A stretch of 37,326 nt of DNA from assembly GCA_029256185.1 (NCBI GenBank), contig JAQSYI010000063.1:1-37326 (forward strand). Reading direction: 5' to 3'. Position 1 is the first letter of the stretch; each line of letters starts with the position of its first letter. The notes beneath the pieces are model-generated. The model saw nothing but the letters and a program-made list of their open reading frames with translations. It searched no databases and had not been told where the DNA came from. Source of the stretch: Paenibacillaceae bacterium (GTDB lineage: Bacteria > Bacillota > Bacilli > Paenibacillales > NBRC-103111). Position numbers and translations under genes: made by a program. Below are positions 15,163-23,564 of the stretch, one piece after another.

Positions 15163-15243
15163 GGCTATTGTATGCGAATTTTCATACAGAATAGCCCCGC
15201 CAGCGCCAACACTGGCCCATTCTATGCGAATTTTCATACAGAA
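15163..15243. repeat. Two copies of a hairpin-forming 21-bp element
   Basis: An identical 21-base core (15171-15191 and 15223-15243; begins TATGCGAATTTTCATAC) occurs twice, 52 bp apart. The first copy is extended by flanking GGCTAT and ATAGCC into a 12-bp stem with a 2-base bulge (15163-15196). The second copy lacks the outer arms. Confidence 0.75.
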
Positions 15244-15348
15244 CGGATGACGAAGGCTCACCTCTGACCTCAAGGCTCGGTTTTTTTGAATACAGCGAGC
15301 CAGTCCACTGTTTACCCGGTTACAAAACACGAATTGGACGTTTGGTAT

Positions 15349-15387
15349 GAATGAGCATTGGTTTCCGCAAGAAACACGTGCTCATTC
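15349..15387. repeat. Inverted repeat in the sleB-spoIIIE gap
   Basis: GAATGAGCA (15349-15357) pairs with TGCTCATTC (15379-15387), with a second inner stem GTTTC/GAAAC. Further partial copies follow to 15413 (ACTCATTCGACGTTTGAC, compare GGACGTTTGG at 15337). Its role is unknown; there is no T-tract, so it is not a terminator. Confidence 0.6.
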
Positions 15388-15464
15388 GTACATTGGAAAC
15401 ACTCATTCGACGTTTGACCGGACAGAGCCGGCTGTGGTGATGTTTGTTCATTTTGCCGCCGCCG

Positions 15465-15514
15465 AAAAAAAAAACAGGCTCCGGCCACTGCGATCACCGC
15501 AGCGCCAGAACCTG
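15465..15514 (-). terminator. Strong terminator of spoIIIE
   Basis: On the minus strand a stem of about 17 bp (15475-15491 with 15497-15514, two or three G-U pairs and one bulge) with loop GTGAT is followed by ten T. It starts about 20 bases after the spoIIIE stop. Confidence 0.85.
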
Positions 15515-15533
15515 ACGGAATTCAAAAAGGACG

Positions 15534-18044
15534 TTAACCGCTTCGGTTTTGTCCGTAATACTGTTCCATTGTAACCAGAACCTCACGGGGCTTGCTGCCC
15601 TCGTAGGAGCCCACAACCCCCTTGGCCTCCATGGCATCAATCAGCCTGGCCGCACGGGTGTAGCCTACCCGCATGCGCCTCTGAAGCAACGATACCGACG
15701 CCTGCTTCGCCTCCACCACAATTTGCACGGCCTGATCATACAGCTCGTCTTGCATTTCTTCCTGCTCCGGCTCTTGCTCCTCCAACTCCGGCACCATATC
15801 TTCCTTGTATTCAGCCTGGCCCTGGTTCCGGCAATAATTAACCACATGCTCCACCTCTTGATCCGAGAGGAACGCTCCCTGCACCCGTACCGGCTTTGAG
15901 GCTCCTACAGGCAGAAACAGCATATCGCCCCGGCCAAGCAGCTTCTCGGCTCCCACCATATCCAGAATGGTCCTGGAGTCCACTTGAGAAGATACGCCGA
16001 ACGCAATCCGGGATGGAATGTTCGCCTTGATCACCCCGGTAATGACATCAACCGACGGGCGCTGTGTGGCGATGATCAGATGGATGCCTGCCGCACGGGC
16101 CATCTGGGCCAGCCGGCAGATGGAATCCTCCACATCTCCCGCGGCTACCATCATCAAATCCGCCAACTCGTCCACAATGACCACAATATAGGGAAGCGGA
16201 GGCTGGGGATGGGGATTGGCAGGGTCGGTCAGCATGGCATTATAGCCCTCCATGTTCCGGGTGCCGCTCTTGGAGAAAAGCTCGTAGCGCTTCTCCATCT
16301 CCACCACTACCTTCTTCAACGCCAGCGAAGCACGGCGCGGGTCGGTTACAACAGGCGCAAGCAGATGCGGAATGCCGTTGTACACATTTAGCTCCACCAT
16401 CTTGGGGTCGATCATCAAGAGCTTCACTTCGTCCGGCTTGGCCTTGTACAGAATGCTGGTGATGATTCCGTTGATGCAGACGGACTTGCCCGAGCCCGTG
16501 GCTCCTGCCACCAGGAGATGGGGCATCTTGGCCAGATTGGCTACAATCGGCTGACCCGCTATATCCCGGCCAAGCGTAATCGTCAGCTTGGAGGAGGAGT
16601 CCTGGAAGACAGAATTCTCCATGACCTCCCGCAGCGTGACTACGGATACCTCCATATTGGGCACTTCTATGCCAATGGCCGACTTTCCGGGGATCGGCGC
16701 TTCCATCCGGATATCCTTTGCTGCCAAGGCAAGCGCAATATCATCCGTCAGGCCGACGATCCTGCTGACCTTCACTCCTACGTCAGGCTGGATCTCGTAG
16801 CGGGTGACTGCCGGTCCTCTGACTACCTCCAGCACCTTGGCCCGGACACCGAAACTTTCCATAGTAGCTTCCAGCTTGCGGGCATTCGCCTTGTAATCCA
16901 GAGCATCGGAGCTCTTCGCATTATTGACCGGCCGGGACAGCAGCTGCAGGGACGGCAAGATATAGGGCCGCTCAGGCTTCACGACCTCTAATGCCAGCTC
17001 AGCGCCGTCGTCCCCCGCAGCCGGGGCAGAGACGGGCTTCGCGGGAGACGGAGCCGCTTCCTGTGAGTGGCCGGAATGCTCGTCATCCTGAGGCAGCACC
17101 TCCACGTGATCCTGAAAATCCCTTACGACGGGGATCGATGAATCATCCGTATCATGGACGTAACCCCCGTGACCGGCGGATTCCTCTTGAATGACAATAA
17201 TATCTTGTCCCTCATCATCCTCATGAGCCCCATCTGCAGCACCGGTGTTTTGCTTTTTGCCGGAAGATTGAAGCAGTTGAAAAAAAGCGGATCTCTGCCG
17301 CTGTGTCCGTTGTACGGGTATGTAAGCTTCCTCATCCAGATCATCATCCGGAGGAATATAAACAGGGCGGGACGCAGCGGGTCTGCCGGTCCTGGCCTTC
17401 TTGCCGCGCTTCCCCGCGAACAGCTCGGAGAGGCGGTAGGAGAATCCCTTCCTTACACCGGAAGCCTGTCCTCTCATCCGTCCGAGAGCGTCCACAATCG
17501 AAATACCGGTGACCAGCAGGAAGCCGATCCCGAATAAGATCCAGACCAGCAGACGCGAGCCGGTATTGCCGAACAGGAAGTTCAGCATAGCATACAAGAG
17601 AGCGCCGATCATTCCGCCCCCGACTTGATTTTGCAGAATGCCGTCATCGCCAAAGGTCATACCGTTCCAAGTCTGACTGATAATAAAAGACGGCATGCCA
17701 AGCTCTGCGCCAGGGTCCAACTGCTCAAACATGGACATGTGGTTCATTAGCACGAATCCGAGCAGGATGCATAACAAGCCTGTCCTCCGCACGGTCCAAT
17801 CCGTGGGCCAGGCACGCTTGATCATGCAATACAAACCCACATAAATCGCGATAATCGGAATGGCAAAATCCATCTGGCCGATAAGGAAACGGAACATATA
17901 CGTGAATGCCCGCGAAACAGAGCCCTCTCTCGACAACGAAATGACAGAGAGCGCCAGGATAATAATACCGTACAACTCATATTTCAGCGTGAGCTGCATC
18001 GTCTTTGAACGCTTTGACCGTTTTCCCGATCGTTTCTTAGCCAT
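15534..18044 (-). CDS. spoIIIE: DNA translocase SpoIIIE/FtsK
   Basis: A membrane-anchored hexameric ATPase that pumps DNA through the division septum, in sporulation moving the chromosome into the forespore. Layout of 836 residues: basic N-terminus, about four membrane spans (about 24-37, 55-73, 89-101, 143-182), an acidic and Pro-rich linker (about 210-350), the motor domain with Walker A GATGSGKS (514-521) and Walker B IVVIVDELADLMM, and a C-terminal winged-helix gamma domain (VGYTRAARLIDAMEAKGVVG). Position between ylzJ and the ymf peptidase genes matches B. subtilis spoIIIE. Whether a second FtsK paralogue exists elsewhere cannot be seen here. It has a ribosome site GGGGGTGG and a probable promoter of its own. 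Confidence 0.95.
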   Translation of the reverse strand: MAKKRSGKRSKRSKTMQLTLKYELYGIIILALSVISLSREGSVSRAFTYMFRFLIGQMDFAIPIIAIYVGLYCMIKRAWPTDWTVRRTGLLCILLGFVLMNHMSMFEQLDPGAELGMPSFIISQTWNGMTFGDDGILQNQVGGGMIGALLYAMLNFLFGNTGSRLLVWILFGIGFLLVTGISIVDALGRMRGQASGVRKGFSYRLSELFAGKRGKKARTGRPAASRPVYIPPDDDLDEEAYIPVQRTQRQRSAFFQLLQSSGKKQNTGAADGAHEDDEGQDIIVIQEESAGHGGYVHDTDDSSIPVVRDFQDHVEVLPQDDEHSGHSQEAAPSPAKPVSAPAAGDDGAELALEVVKPERPYILPSLQLLSRPVNNAKSSDALDYKANARKLEATMESFGVRAKVLEVVRGPAVTRYEIQPDVGVKVSRIVGLTDDIALALAAKDIRMEAPIPGKSAIGIEVPNMEVSVVTLREVMENSVFQDSSSKLTITLGRDIAGQPIVANLAKMPHLLVAGATGSGKSVCINGIITSILYKAKPDEVKLLMIDPKMVELNVYNGIPHLLAPVVTDPRRASLALKKVVVEMEKRYELFSKSGTRNMEGYNAMLTDPANPHPQPPLPYIVVIVDELADLMMVAAGDVEDSICRLAQMARAAGIHLIIATQRPSVDVITGVIKANIPSRIAFGVSSQVDSRTILDMVGAEKLLGRGDMLFLPVGASKPVRVQGAFLSDQEVEHVVNYCRNQGQAEYKEDMVPELEEQEPEQEEMQDELYDQAVQIVVEAKQASVSLLQRRMRVGYTRAARLIDAMEAKGVVGSYEGSKPREVLVTMEQYYGQNRSG

Positions 18045-18066
18045 GCGGCCACCCCCAACGCTACAG

Positions 18067-18075
18067 ATTATACCA
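18067..18075 (-). promoter_or_regulatory. Extended -10 promoter candidate for spoIIIE
   Basis: On the minus strand TGG-TATAAT is a perfect -10 with the TGn extension, 22 bases before the spoIIIE ATG and just after the ylzJ stop. The -35 region is poor. Confidence 0.5.
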
Positions 18076-18106
18076 TATTGGGGGACGGGTTACACTATGC
18101 CCGGAA

Positions 18107-18331
18107 TCACTTGAACAACGGCTGAAATTCCAGCAGGCTGCCCGGAGCGTAACGGGGATTGGTATAATCAAGCGCGTTGCCGCTGTAAATCCGCACAATC
18201 CTGGCCTGAAACCCGTTCAAGCGCTCCACCTGCATCATTATGCCGTTGACCTCCAGCTCCATATAGTCGGGAGCAAAAGCCTCGCAGCCTTCAAACACGG
18301 TCTCTTCGGGAATGATCGAGTAGTGGGTCAT
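18107..18331 (-). CDS. ylzJ: YlzJ-like protein
   Basis: A 74-residue protein of unknown function, found in spore formers between tepA and spoIIIE. Sequence features are a short beta-rich body (MTHYSIIPEETVFEGC, LEVNGIMMQVERL) and a C-terminal YAPGSLLEFQPLF. No membrane or signal segment is seen. Its ATG overlaps the tepA stop in ATGA, so translation is probably coupled. The assignment rests on length, position and general resemblance. Confidence 0.8.
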   Translation of the reverse strand: MTHYSIIPEETVFEGCEAFAPDYMELEVNGIMMQVERLNGFQARIVRIYSGNALDYTNPRYAPGSLLEFQPLFK

Positions 18332-19071
18332 TGCAGCATGCCTCCCCCCTGCTTCTTCCGTTCCCCGATCCGCCTGTTCAACTCGGCTATGGCTTCCCCG
18401 ATTCCGCCGGTCATGTCGATCAGGCCATGCTTCACGGCATCCCCTCCGATTATCGTTGTACCGATATCCCGGGTCAGCTCACCTGTTTTGAACATGAATT
18501 CTTTGAACTTTTCCTCTGTAATCTGCGAATGTCCGGTGACAAACCGGATGACCCGCTCCTGCATCTTGTCCAGATATTCAAAGGATTGGGGAACACCGAT
18601 CACCAGCCCGTTCAACCGGATGGGGTGGATGGTCATCGTCGCTGTCCCCGCAATAATCGAACAATCGGCGGCTACAGCAATGGGTACACCGATACTGTGC
18701 CCGCCTCCAAGCACTAAGGATACCGTGGGCTTGGACAAGGTGGCGATCATTTCGGCAATGGCCAAACCTGCCTCCACATCGCCTCCCACGGTATTGAGAA
18801 TGATCAGAATCCCTTCTATCTTGGGGTTCTGCTCGGCAGCCACCAATTGGGGAATTAGGTGCTCGTATTTGGTGGTCTTATTCTGCGGGGGCATCACGAT
18901 GTGACCTTCGATCTGTCCGATGATGGTCATCGTCAGCACATTGGATTCTCCCGGCATGGCCGGCTGGGTCTGGCCCAATTGGGTGATGCTCTCCATGACA
19001 GGAGGGCGCTTCTCTTCCCCTGGAGCGGCAGGCATGGGTTGTTCGGATTTGTTTGCGTTTGCCATCGTCAT
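18328..19071 (-). CDS. tepA: ClpP-like serine peptidase TepA (YmfB)
   Basis: A cytoplasmic ClpP-fold serine peptidase, described in B. subtilis as translocation-enhancing. The ClpP core starts near residue 45. It has the oxyanion-side motif NTVGGDVEAGLAIAEMI, the nucleophile S126 in GGGHSIGVP and the histidine H149 in TIHPIRLNG. The N-terminal 40 residues are Pro/Glu-rich and probably flexible. Two ATGs are possible (19071 and 19065), 4 and 10 bases after GGAGG. It follows two tandem terminators of the RNase J gene, so it needs a promoter of its own that I could not identify. Confidence 0.92.
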   Translation of the reverse strand: MTMANANKSEQPMPAAPGEEKRPPVMESITQLGQTQPAMPGESNVLTMTIIGQIEGHIVMPPQNKTTKYEHLIPQLVAAEQNPKIEGILIILNTVGGDVEAGLAIAEMIATLSKPTVSLVLGGGHSIGVPIAVAADCSIIAGTATMTIHPIRLNGLVIGVPQSFEYLDKMQERVIRFVTGHSQITEEKFKEFMFKTGELTRDIGTTIIGGDAVKHGLIDMTGGIGEAIAELNRRIGERKKQGGGMLQ

Positions 19072-19191
19072 TCTTCCTCCTCAAAGCCTAACTCTTCTAC
19101 TAGCTGCCTCCATAACGGGTTTCTTCCGCAGATTTGAAACACTGCCCGCTTATGAAGCTCTGACGCTCTACTAGTATGAGCATGATCAATG

Positions 19192-19225
19192 AGAAAAACT
19201 CCTACCGCAGTATTTCGCAGAGGAG
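19192..19225 (-). terminator. Second terminator downstream of the RNase J gene
   Basis: On the minus strand CTCCT (19221-19225) and AGGAG (19199-19203) enclose a small GCG/TGC inner stem and are followed by TTTTTCTC. It is weaker than the one at 19245-19281. Confidence 0.5.
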
Positions 19226-19244
19226 CGGCGCTAAGGGGGTTAAT

Positions 19245-19281
19245 ATATAAAAAATAACCCCGGGGGTGCGAATCCCGGGGT
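19245..19281 (-). terminator. Terminator of the RNase J gene
   Basis: On the minus strand CCCCGGG (19274-19280) pairs with CCCGGGG (19258-19264), flanked by an A-T pair, and is followed by TATTTTTTATAT. It lies about 65 bases after the stop codon. On the same DNA GGGGTTA (19236-19242) and TAACCCC (19255-19261) can form a competing stem. Confidence 0.8.
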
Positions 19282-19345
19282 CTCTTCAGCGACTAGGTGT
19301 GCGTATTGTTCAAGGGGGCCGCCCTTCAGGCTTAGCCCTGTCTCC

Positions 19346-21022
19346 TCAAACCTCCATAATGATCGGAAGGATCATCGGCCTTCTTCTTGTTTGCTCGTAT
19401 AGGAATCGTCCAAGCGCATCCTTCACATGGGTTTTCAAAGATGCCCACTCATTCACATTCTCGCTCATCAGCTTGCTTAAGGTGTTGGATACGATCTTAT
19501 TCGCTTCTTCCAACAAACCTTCAGATTCTCTTACATATACGAAGCCGCGGGAAATAATATCCGGGCCCGACATGATCTTGCCATCCTGCTTGGAGAGCGT
19601 CACCACGACCACAAGAATGCCGTCTTGGGACAACAGCTTCCGGTCACGCAGTACGATATTGCCCACATCTCCGACTCCAAGCCCGTCGATCAGGATATTG
19701 CCGCACGAAACTTTCCCTGCCTTGCGGGCTACGCCATTGACGACTTCCACTGTCTCGCCAATGTCGCAGATATAGATATTTTCCTTCTCAATGCCCACCA
19801 TCTCAGCCAATTGTCCGTGCAGCCGGAGCATCCGGTACTCGCCATGAATCGGCATGAAATATTTGGGCTTGATCAGATTAAGCATCAGCTTCAACTCTTC
19901 CTGGCTGCCGTGTCCCGATACGTGAACGCCCGAGACGGAGCCGGGTCCGTAAATAACATTGGCGCCCAGTCGGAACAGCTCATCTACAATCCGGCCCACA
20001 TACTTCTCGTTGCCGGGAATCGGAGTTGCCGAGATCACCACAGTGTCACCAGGCAGAATATCCACCTTGCGGTGGGTATTGCGCGCCATCCGGGTCAAAG
20101 CGGACATCGGCTCTCCCTGGCTGCCGGTGGACAGGATGACCACACGGTCTGCAGCCATCTTGTTCACGTCCTCCGGCTCAATCATCATGCCGTCGGGAAT
20201 CCGCAAATAGCCGAGATCCTGTGCAATGCTCACCACATTCACCATGCTGCGTCCGATTACCGTTACCTTGCGGCCCGTTACCTCTGCCGCGTCAAACACC
20301 TGCTGAAGCCGGTGAACGTTGGAAGCAAAGGTCGCAACAACCACACGCTGCTTCGCCTTGCGGAAGACCTCCTCCAATTCGGTGCCCACACTGCGCTCAG
20401 AGCCTGTATAGCCCGGCCGTTCCGCATTGGTGCTGTCGGACAGCAGCATGAGTACACCGCGCTTGCCGAGCTCTGCCATCCGGTACAAATCCGCGTACTG
20501 CTCATTAACAGGAGTCTGGTCGAATTTAAAGTCCCCCGTATGAACCACATTGCCTTCCGGAGTTTCCACACATATGCCCACTGAATCAGGAATACTGTGG
20601 TTTGTACGAAAGAAGGTAGCCTTCAAAACGCCCATCTGCAGCTCCGAGTCGGCGTTGATGAGAATCCGCTTCGTATCGCCGAGCAGCCCTGCTTCCTTCA
20701 GCTTTCCTTCCACCAATCCGAGCGTAAGCTTGGTGCCGTAGATCGGCACATTCAATTGCTTCAGCACATACGGCAACCCGCCGATGTGATCCTCATGACC
20801 ATGGGTCAACAGGATGCCCCGGACTTTGTCCTTATTATCGATTAAGTAGCTGATATCGGGGATGACAATATCGATGCCGAGCATGTCCTCCTCGGGAAAT
20901 TTCAGACCCGAATCAATTACTATAATATCATTCGCGTATTGCACTACGTACATGTTCTTGCCGATCTCGCCCACGCCGCCTAGAGCGAAGACCAATAATC
21001 TGTCGTTATTCTTCTTGGACAA
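19346..21022 (-). CDS. rnjB: Ribonuclease J (RnjB by position)
   Basis: RNase J enzymes are metallo-beta-lactamase/beta-CASP nucleases with 5'-3' exo- and endonuclease activity in mRNA decay and rRNA maturation. The zinc motif HGHEDH is at 74-79, with further ligands in NHSIPDSVG and HTGDFKFDQTP, the beta-CASP region over about 200-400, and IHGEYRM. The 558 residues match the family. The start is a TTG (21020-21022), 7 bases after AGGAGG. Position after dapA equals B. subtilis rnjB (ymfA), but sequence alone does not separate J1 from J2. It has its own promoter and two terminators. Confidence 0.92.
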   Translation of the reverse strand: MSKKNNDRLLVFALGGVGEIGKNMYVVQYANDIIVIDSGLKFPEEDMLGIDIVIPDISYLIDNKDKVRGILLTHGHEDHIGGLPYVLKQLNVPIYGTKLTLGLVEGKLKEAGLLGDTKRILINADSELQMGVLKATFFRTNHSIPDSVGICVETPEGNVVHTGDFKFDQTPVNEQYADLYRMAELGKRGVLMLLSDSTNAERPGYTGSERSVGTELEEVFRKAKQRVVVATFASNVHRLQQVFDAAEVTGRKVTVIGRSMVNVVSIAQDLGYLRIPDGMMIEPEDVNKMAADRVVILSTGSQGEPMSALTRMARNTHRKVDILPGDTVVISATPIPGNEKYVGRIVDELFRLGANVIYGPGSVSGVHVSGHGSQEELKLMLNLIKPKYFMPIHGEYRMLRLHGQLAEMVGIEKENIYICDIGETVEVVNGVARKAGKVSCGNILIDGLGVGDVGNIVLRDRKLLSQDGILVVVVTLSKQDGKIMSGPDIISRGFVYVRESEGLLEEANKIVSNTLSKLMSENVNEWASLKTHVKDALGRFLYEQTRRRPMILPIIMEV

Positions 21023-21096
21023 GTGTATACCTCCTAATCATAAATTGCGACGATCTTATCAAGCATTGTAAGAAACCGCACCAGTCACTTGACAAC

Positions 21097-21126
21097 ATTA
21101 TACAGGAATGAAGTCAGTAAAAACAA
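21097..21126 (-). promoter_or_regulatory. Sigma-A promoter of the RNase J gene
   Basis: On the minus strand TTGTTT (21121-21126), an 18-base spacer and a perfect TATAAT (21097-21102) lie about 75 bases before the TTG start. The rest of 21127-21252 shows no gene or other signal. Confidence 0.6.
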
Positions 21127-21252
21127 GTTTTACGCCCTTCCAAATAGTTTCTCCTGCTTTTATCCTGTCCATTCCCGCTGTCCTGCAACGAAATCTCCTT
21201 CTTTGAGCCGCCGTCCAGGTCCTCAGGCAGGGATCATTTTACCGCCAATGGG

Positions 21253-21282
21253 AAAAAAGCCCCATGCCCAAGGCACAAGGCT
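21253..21282 (-). terminator. Terminator of the dpaA-dpaB-dapG-dapA cluster
   Basis: On the minus strand AGCCTTGTGCC pairs with GGCATGGGGCT (three G-U pairs) across a TTG loop and is followed by TTTTTT. It is 40 bases after the dapA stop. Confidence 0.75.
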
Positions 21283-21321
21283 CCCGCTCCAGAATAAGCT
21301 TAAGCTGCCGGTTCCGGGAGG

Positions 21322-22230
21322 TCACACGCCGCCCGTTACAGCAAGGGTTGCCAATACATTTTCGATGAACAGCCCTTCTTCCTCGTTTACCGGAATCATC
21401 GGCAACCGCAGACCGCCTACGGTTATTCCCTTCAAATTGAGCGCATGCTTCACCGGAGCCGGGTTCGGCACCCGGTTCGGACAATTAAACATCCCCCGGA
21501 AAACCGGGAACAGCTCATGATGAAGCTTCATCGCCCGGACCGGATCACCTTGTACAAAGGCATCCACCATCTTTTTGATTTGAGGGCCGATGACATGGCT
21601 GGCTACACTGACAACACCATAGGCTCCGAGGGAAAGATACGGCAGTGTCAAGGAGTCGTCCCCTGAATAGACGCGGAAATGAGAGGGCGCATGGGACACC
21701 AGCGTAGTGATGTGATCCATGTCTCCATGGGATTCCTTGGAGGCCACGATATTGGAGAATTCCCCGGCCAGCCGGAGTGTGGTTTCGGGTTCCACGTTAA
21801 TGCCGCAGCGGGACGGGATATTATACATCATGATCGGCAGGCTGGTGGACTGGGCAATCGCCTTAAAGTGCTGATAGACCCCTTCCTGGGAAGGACGGTT
21901 ATAATAGGGCGTTACGATCAGGGTGCCGTCGGCTCCGGCGTCTTCGGCCATCTTGGTCAGTTCAATGCTGTGAAGGGTATCGTTGTTGCTGGTACCGGCA
22001 ATGATCTTCGCTCGTCCTTTTGCCAGACGGACCGTTGATTCAACCAGACGCTTGCGCTCGTCATCGGTCAGTGTGGAGGACTCTCCCGTAGTTCCACAGA
22101 CGACCAAAGCATCGCTTTTCTTCTCTTCGATCAAATAGTCCACTAATGTGGCAAGCTGTTCCCAGTTGACTTGAAGATTCTCATCGAACGGGGTCACCAT
22201 CGCCGTTACAAGTCTGCCAAAATCGGTCAC
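21322..22230 (-). CDS. dapA: 4-hydroxy-tetrahydrodipicolinate synthase
   Basis: DapA condenses aspartate semialdehyde with pyruvate to hydroxytetrahydrodipicolinate, the branch point to diaminopimelate/lysine and to dipicolinate. It is a TIM-barrel class I aldolase. Visible are GTTGES (46-51), Y136 in MYNIPSR and the Schiff-base lysine K165 in NIVASKES. The 302 residues are typical. The start is GTG (22228-22230), 8 bases after GGGAGG. It follows dapG by 64 bases, in a cluster whose first genes consume its product during sporulation. A small GCTAGC/GCTAGC hairpin (22282-22299) overlaps the dapG stop between them. Confidence 0.96.
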   Translation of the reverse strand: MTDFGRLVTAMVTPFDENLQVNWEQLATLVDYLIEEKKSDALVVCGTTGESSTLTDDERKRLVESTVRLAKGRAKIIAGTSNNDTLHSIELTKMAEDAGADGTLIVTPYYNRPSQEGVYQHFKAIAQSTSLPIMMYNIPSRCGINVEPETTLRLAGEFSNIVASKESHGDMDHITTLVSHAPSHFRVYSGDDSLTLPYLSLGAYGVVSVASHVIGPQIKKMVDAFVQGDPVRAMKLHHELFPVFRGMFNCPNRVPNPAPVKHALNLKGITVGGLRLPMIPVNEEEGLFIENVLATLAVTGGV

Positions 22231-22294
22231 GCTAAAAACCTCCCGGTAAAATTGTATTCGCTTAAAAGTTCTTTGCCGCGTGCTAGCCTTGACG

Positions 22295-23521
22295 CTAGCT
22301 TAATGATTTCTCGGACAGGAACATCTGATGAAGCGCGCGGACCGCTTTCACCAGATCAGCCCCCTTGACGAGCACCCAGATTGTGGCGTTGGAATCAGCG
22401 GATTGCAGGATGCTGATATCCTCGTTGGTCAGGGCCTCGACAATGTGCGCCATAATGCCCGGCACCCCGTGAATGCCGCCGCCGATCACCGACACCTTGG
22501 CACAGCTGGGCATCAGCTTCGGCTCAAAGCCCATCTCCATCAGAGTGGCACAGGCACGGTCTCCCTCATAATCAAACACCGTGTACATGACTCCGGAAGG
22601 ATTGACGTTGATGAAATCCACGCTGATCTGGCGTTCGGCCATGGCTTTGAATACTCTTAGCTGCATGTCGAAGCGTCCATCCAGATTGGGGACGGTAATC
22701 TGAGTCACGTTAGGCACATGGGCAATGCCCGTCACATGACGGTCCTTCACATCGCCGCCTTCCTCGTTCAAGGCATCAAAATTAGCCACCAGCGTACCTT
22801 CATCCTCGGCGAAGGTGGAACGGACGCGGATGGGAAGATTGGCTTGCATAGCGACCTCCACCGCACGGGGGTGAATCACCTTGGCCCCGTTGTGAGCCAT
22901 ATTGCAGATTTCGGTGAAGCTTACCTGCGTAAGCCGCCTGGCGTCCTCCACCAGCCGGGGATCGGCCGTAAGAATGCCGCCTACATCAGTGAAAATATCC
23001 ACGATCTCCGCTTTCAGGGCAACGCCAACTGCGGTAGCGGAGGTATCGCTGCCCCCTCTGCCCAGTGTGGTGGCGTCATCCTTGATCGTCTTGCCCTGAA
23101 ACCCGGTTACAACCACCACCTTGCCCTGATCCAGCAATTCATGAATCCTGGCGGGGTTGATGGAGATGATATGGGCATTCCCGAAGTCCTCGTTGGTCAA
23201 TATGCCCGCATGGGCTCCGGTCAGCACGGCTGCCGGTATTCCCTCTGCGTTCAGTACGCTGCACAGGGTGGCCGCGGAGATGATCTCGCCGCAAGACAGC
23301 AGCAGGTCTCGCTCGCGGAGAGGCAGGCTGTTGCCGTTTGCCGCTACCAGATCAAGCAGGGTGTCCGTGGCATAAGGCTCTCCCTTGCGTCCCATGGCAG
23401 AGACCACGACCACCAGTTTGTACTGCTCCGACAACGCCTTGCGGATATGGCGGATGACATGGCTGCGAGCTTCAGGAGTGGATAAGGACGTTCCTCCAAA
23501 TTTCTGTACCAAGATACGCAT
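22295..23521 (-). CDS. dapG: Aspartokinase (DapG-type, monofunctional)
   Basis: This enzyme phosphorylates aspartate, the first step to lysine, diaminopimelate and dipicolinate. The kinase domain shows VQKFGGTSLS, VVVVSAMGRKGEPYATDTLL, TLGRGGSDTSA and FTDVGGILTADPR. Two ACT domains follow (VTQITVPNLDG and KVSVIGGGIHGVPG), which in B. subtilis DapG sense meso-diaminopimelate. The frame is open from a TTG at 23545, but the ATG at 23519-23521 begins MRILVQKFGG and follows GGAGGGG by 9 bases, so I start there (408 residues). In B. subtilis asd lies between dpaB and dapG; here dapG follows dpaB directly after 43 bases. Confidence 0.94.
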   Translation of the reverse strand: MRILVQKFGGTSLSTPEARSHVIRHIRKALSEQYKLVVVVSAMGRKGEPYATDTLLDLVAANGNSLPLRERDLLLSCGEIISAATLCSVLNAEGIPAAVLTGAHAGILTNEDFGNAHIISINPARIHELLDQGKVVVVTGFQGKTIKDDATTLGRGGSDTSATAVGVALKAEIVDIFTDVGGILTADPRLVEDARRLTQVSFTEICNMAHNGAKVIHPRAVEVAMQANLPIRVRSTFAEDEGTLVANFDALNEEGGDVKDRHVTGIAHVPNVTQITVPNLDGRFDMQLRVFKAMAERQISVDFINVNPSGVMYTVFDYEGDRACATLMEMGFEPKLMPSCAKVSVIGGGIHGVPGIMAHIVEALTNEDISILQSADSNATIWVLVKGADLVKAVRALHQMFLSEKSLS

Positions 23522-23564
23522 GCTATTGCGCCCCTCCAAAGACAATATTCATAAGTAGAAAAAA

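Noticed and set aside
19165..19190. CATACTA element upstream of tepA as a sigma-G or sigma-E promoter
   Set aside because: The -10 string is present on the minus strand but no GYATA or other sporulation -35 lies at the right distance.
23522..23564. Lysine riboswitch ahead of dapG
   Set aside because: The gap is 43 bases, far too short, and shows only a ribosome site.
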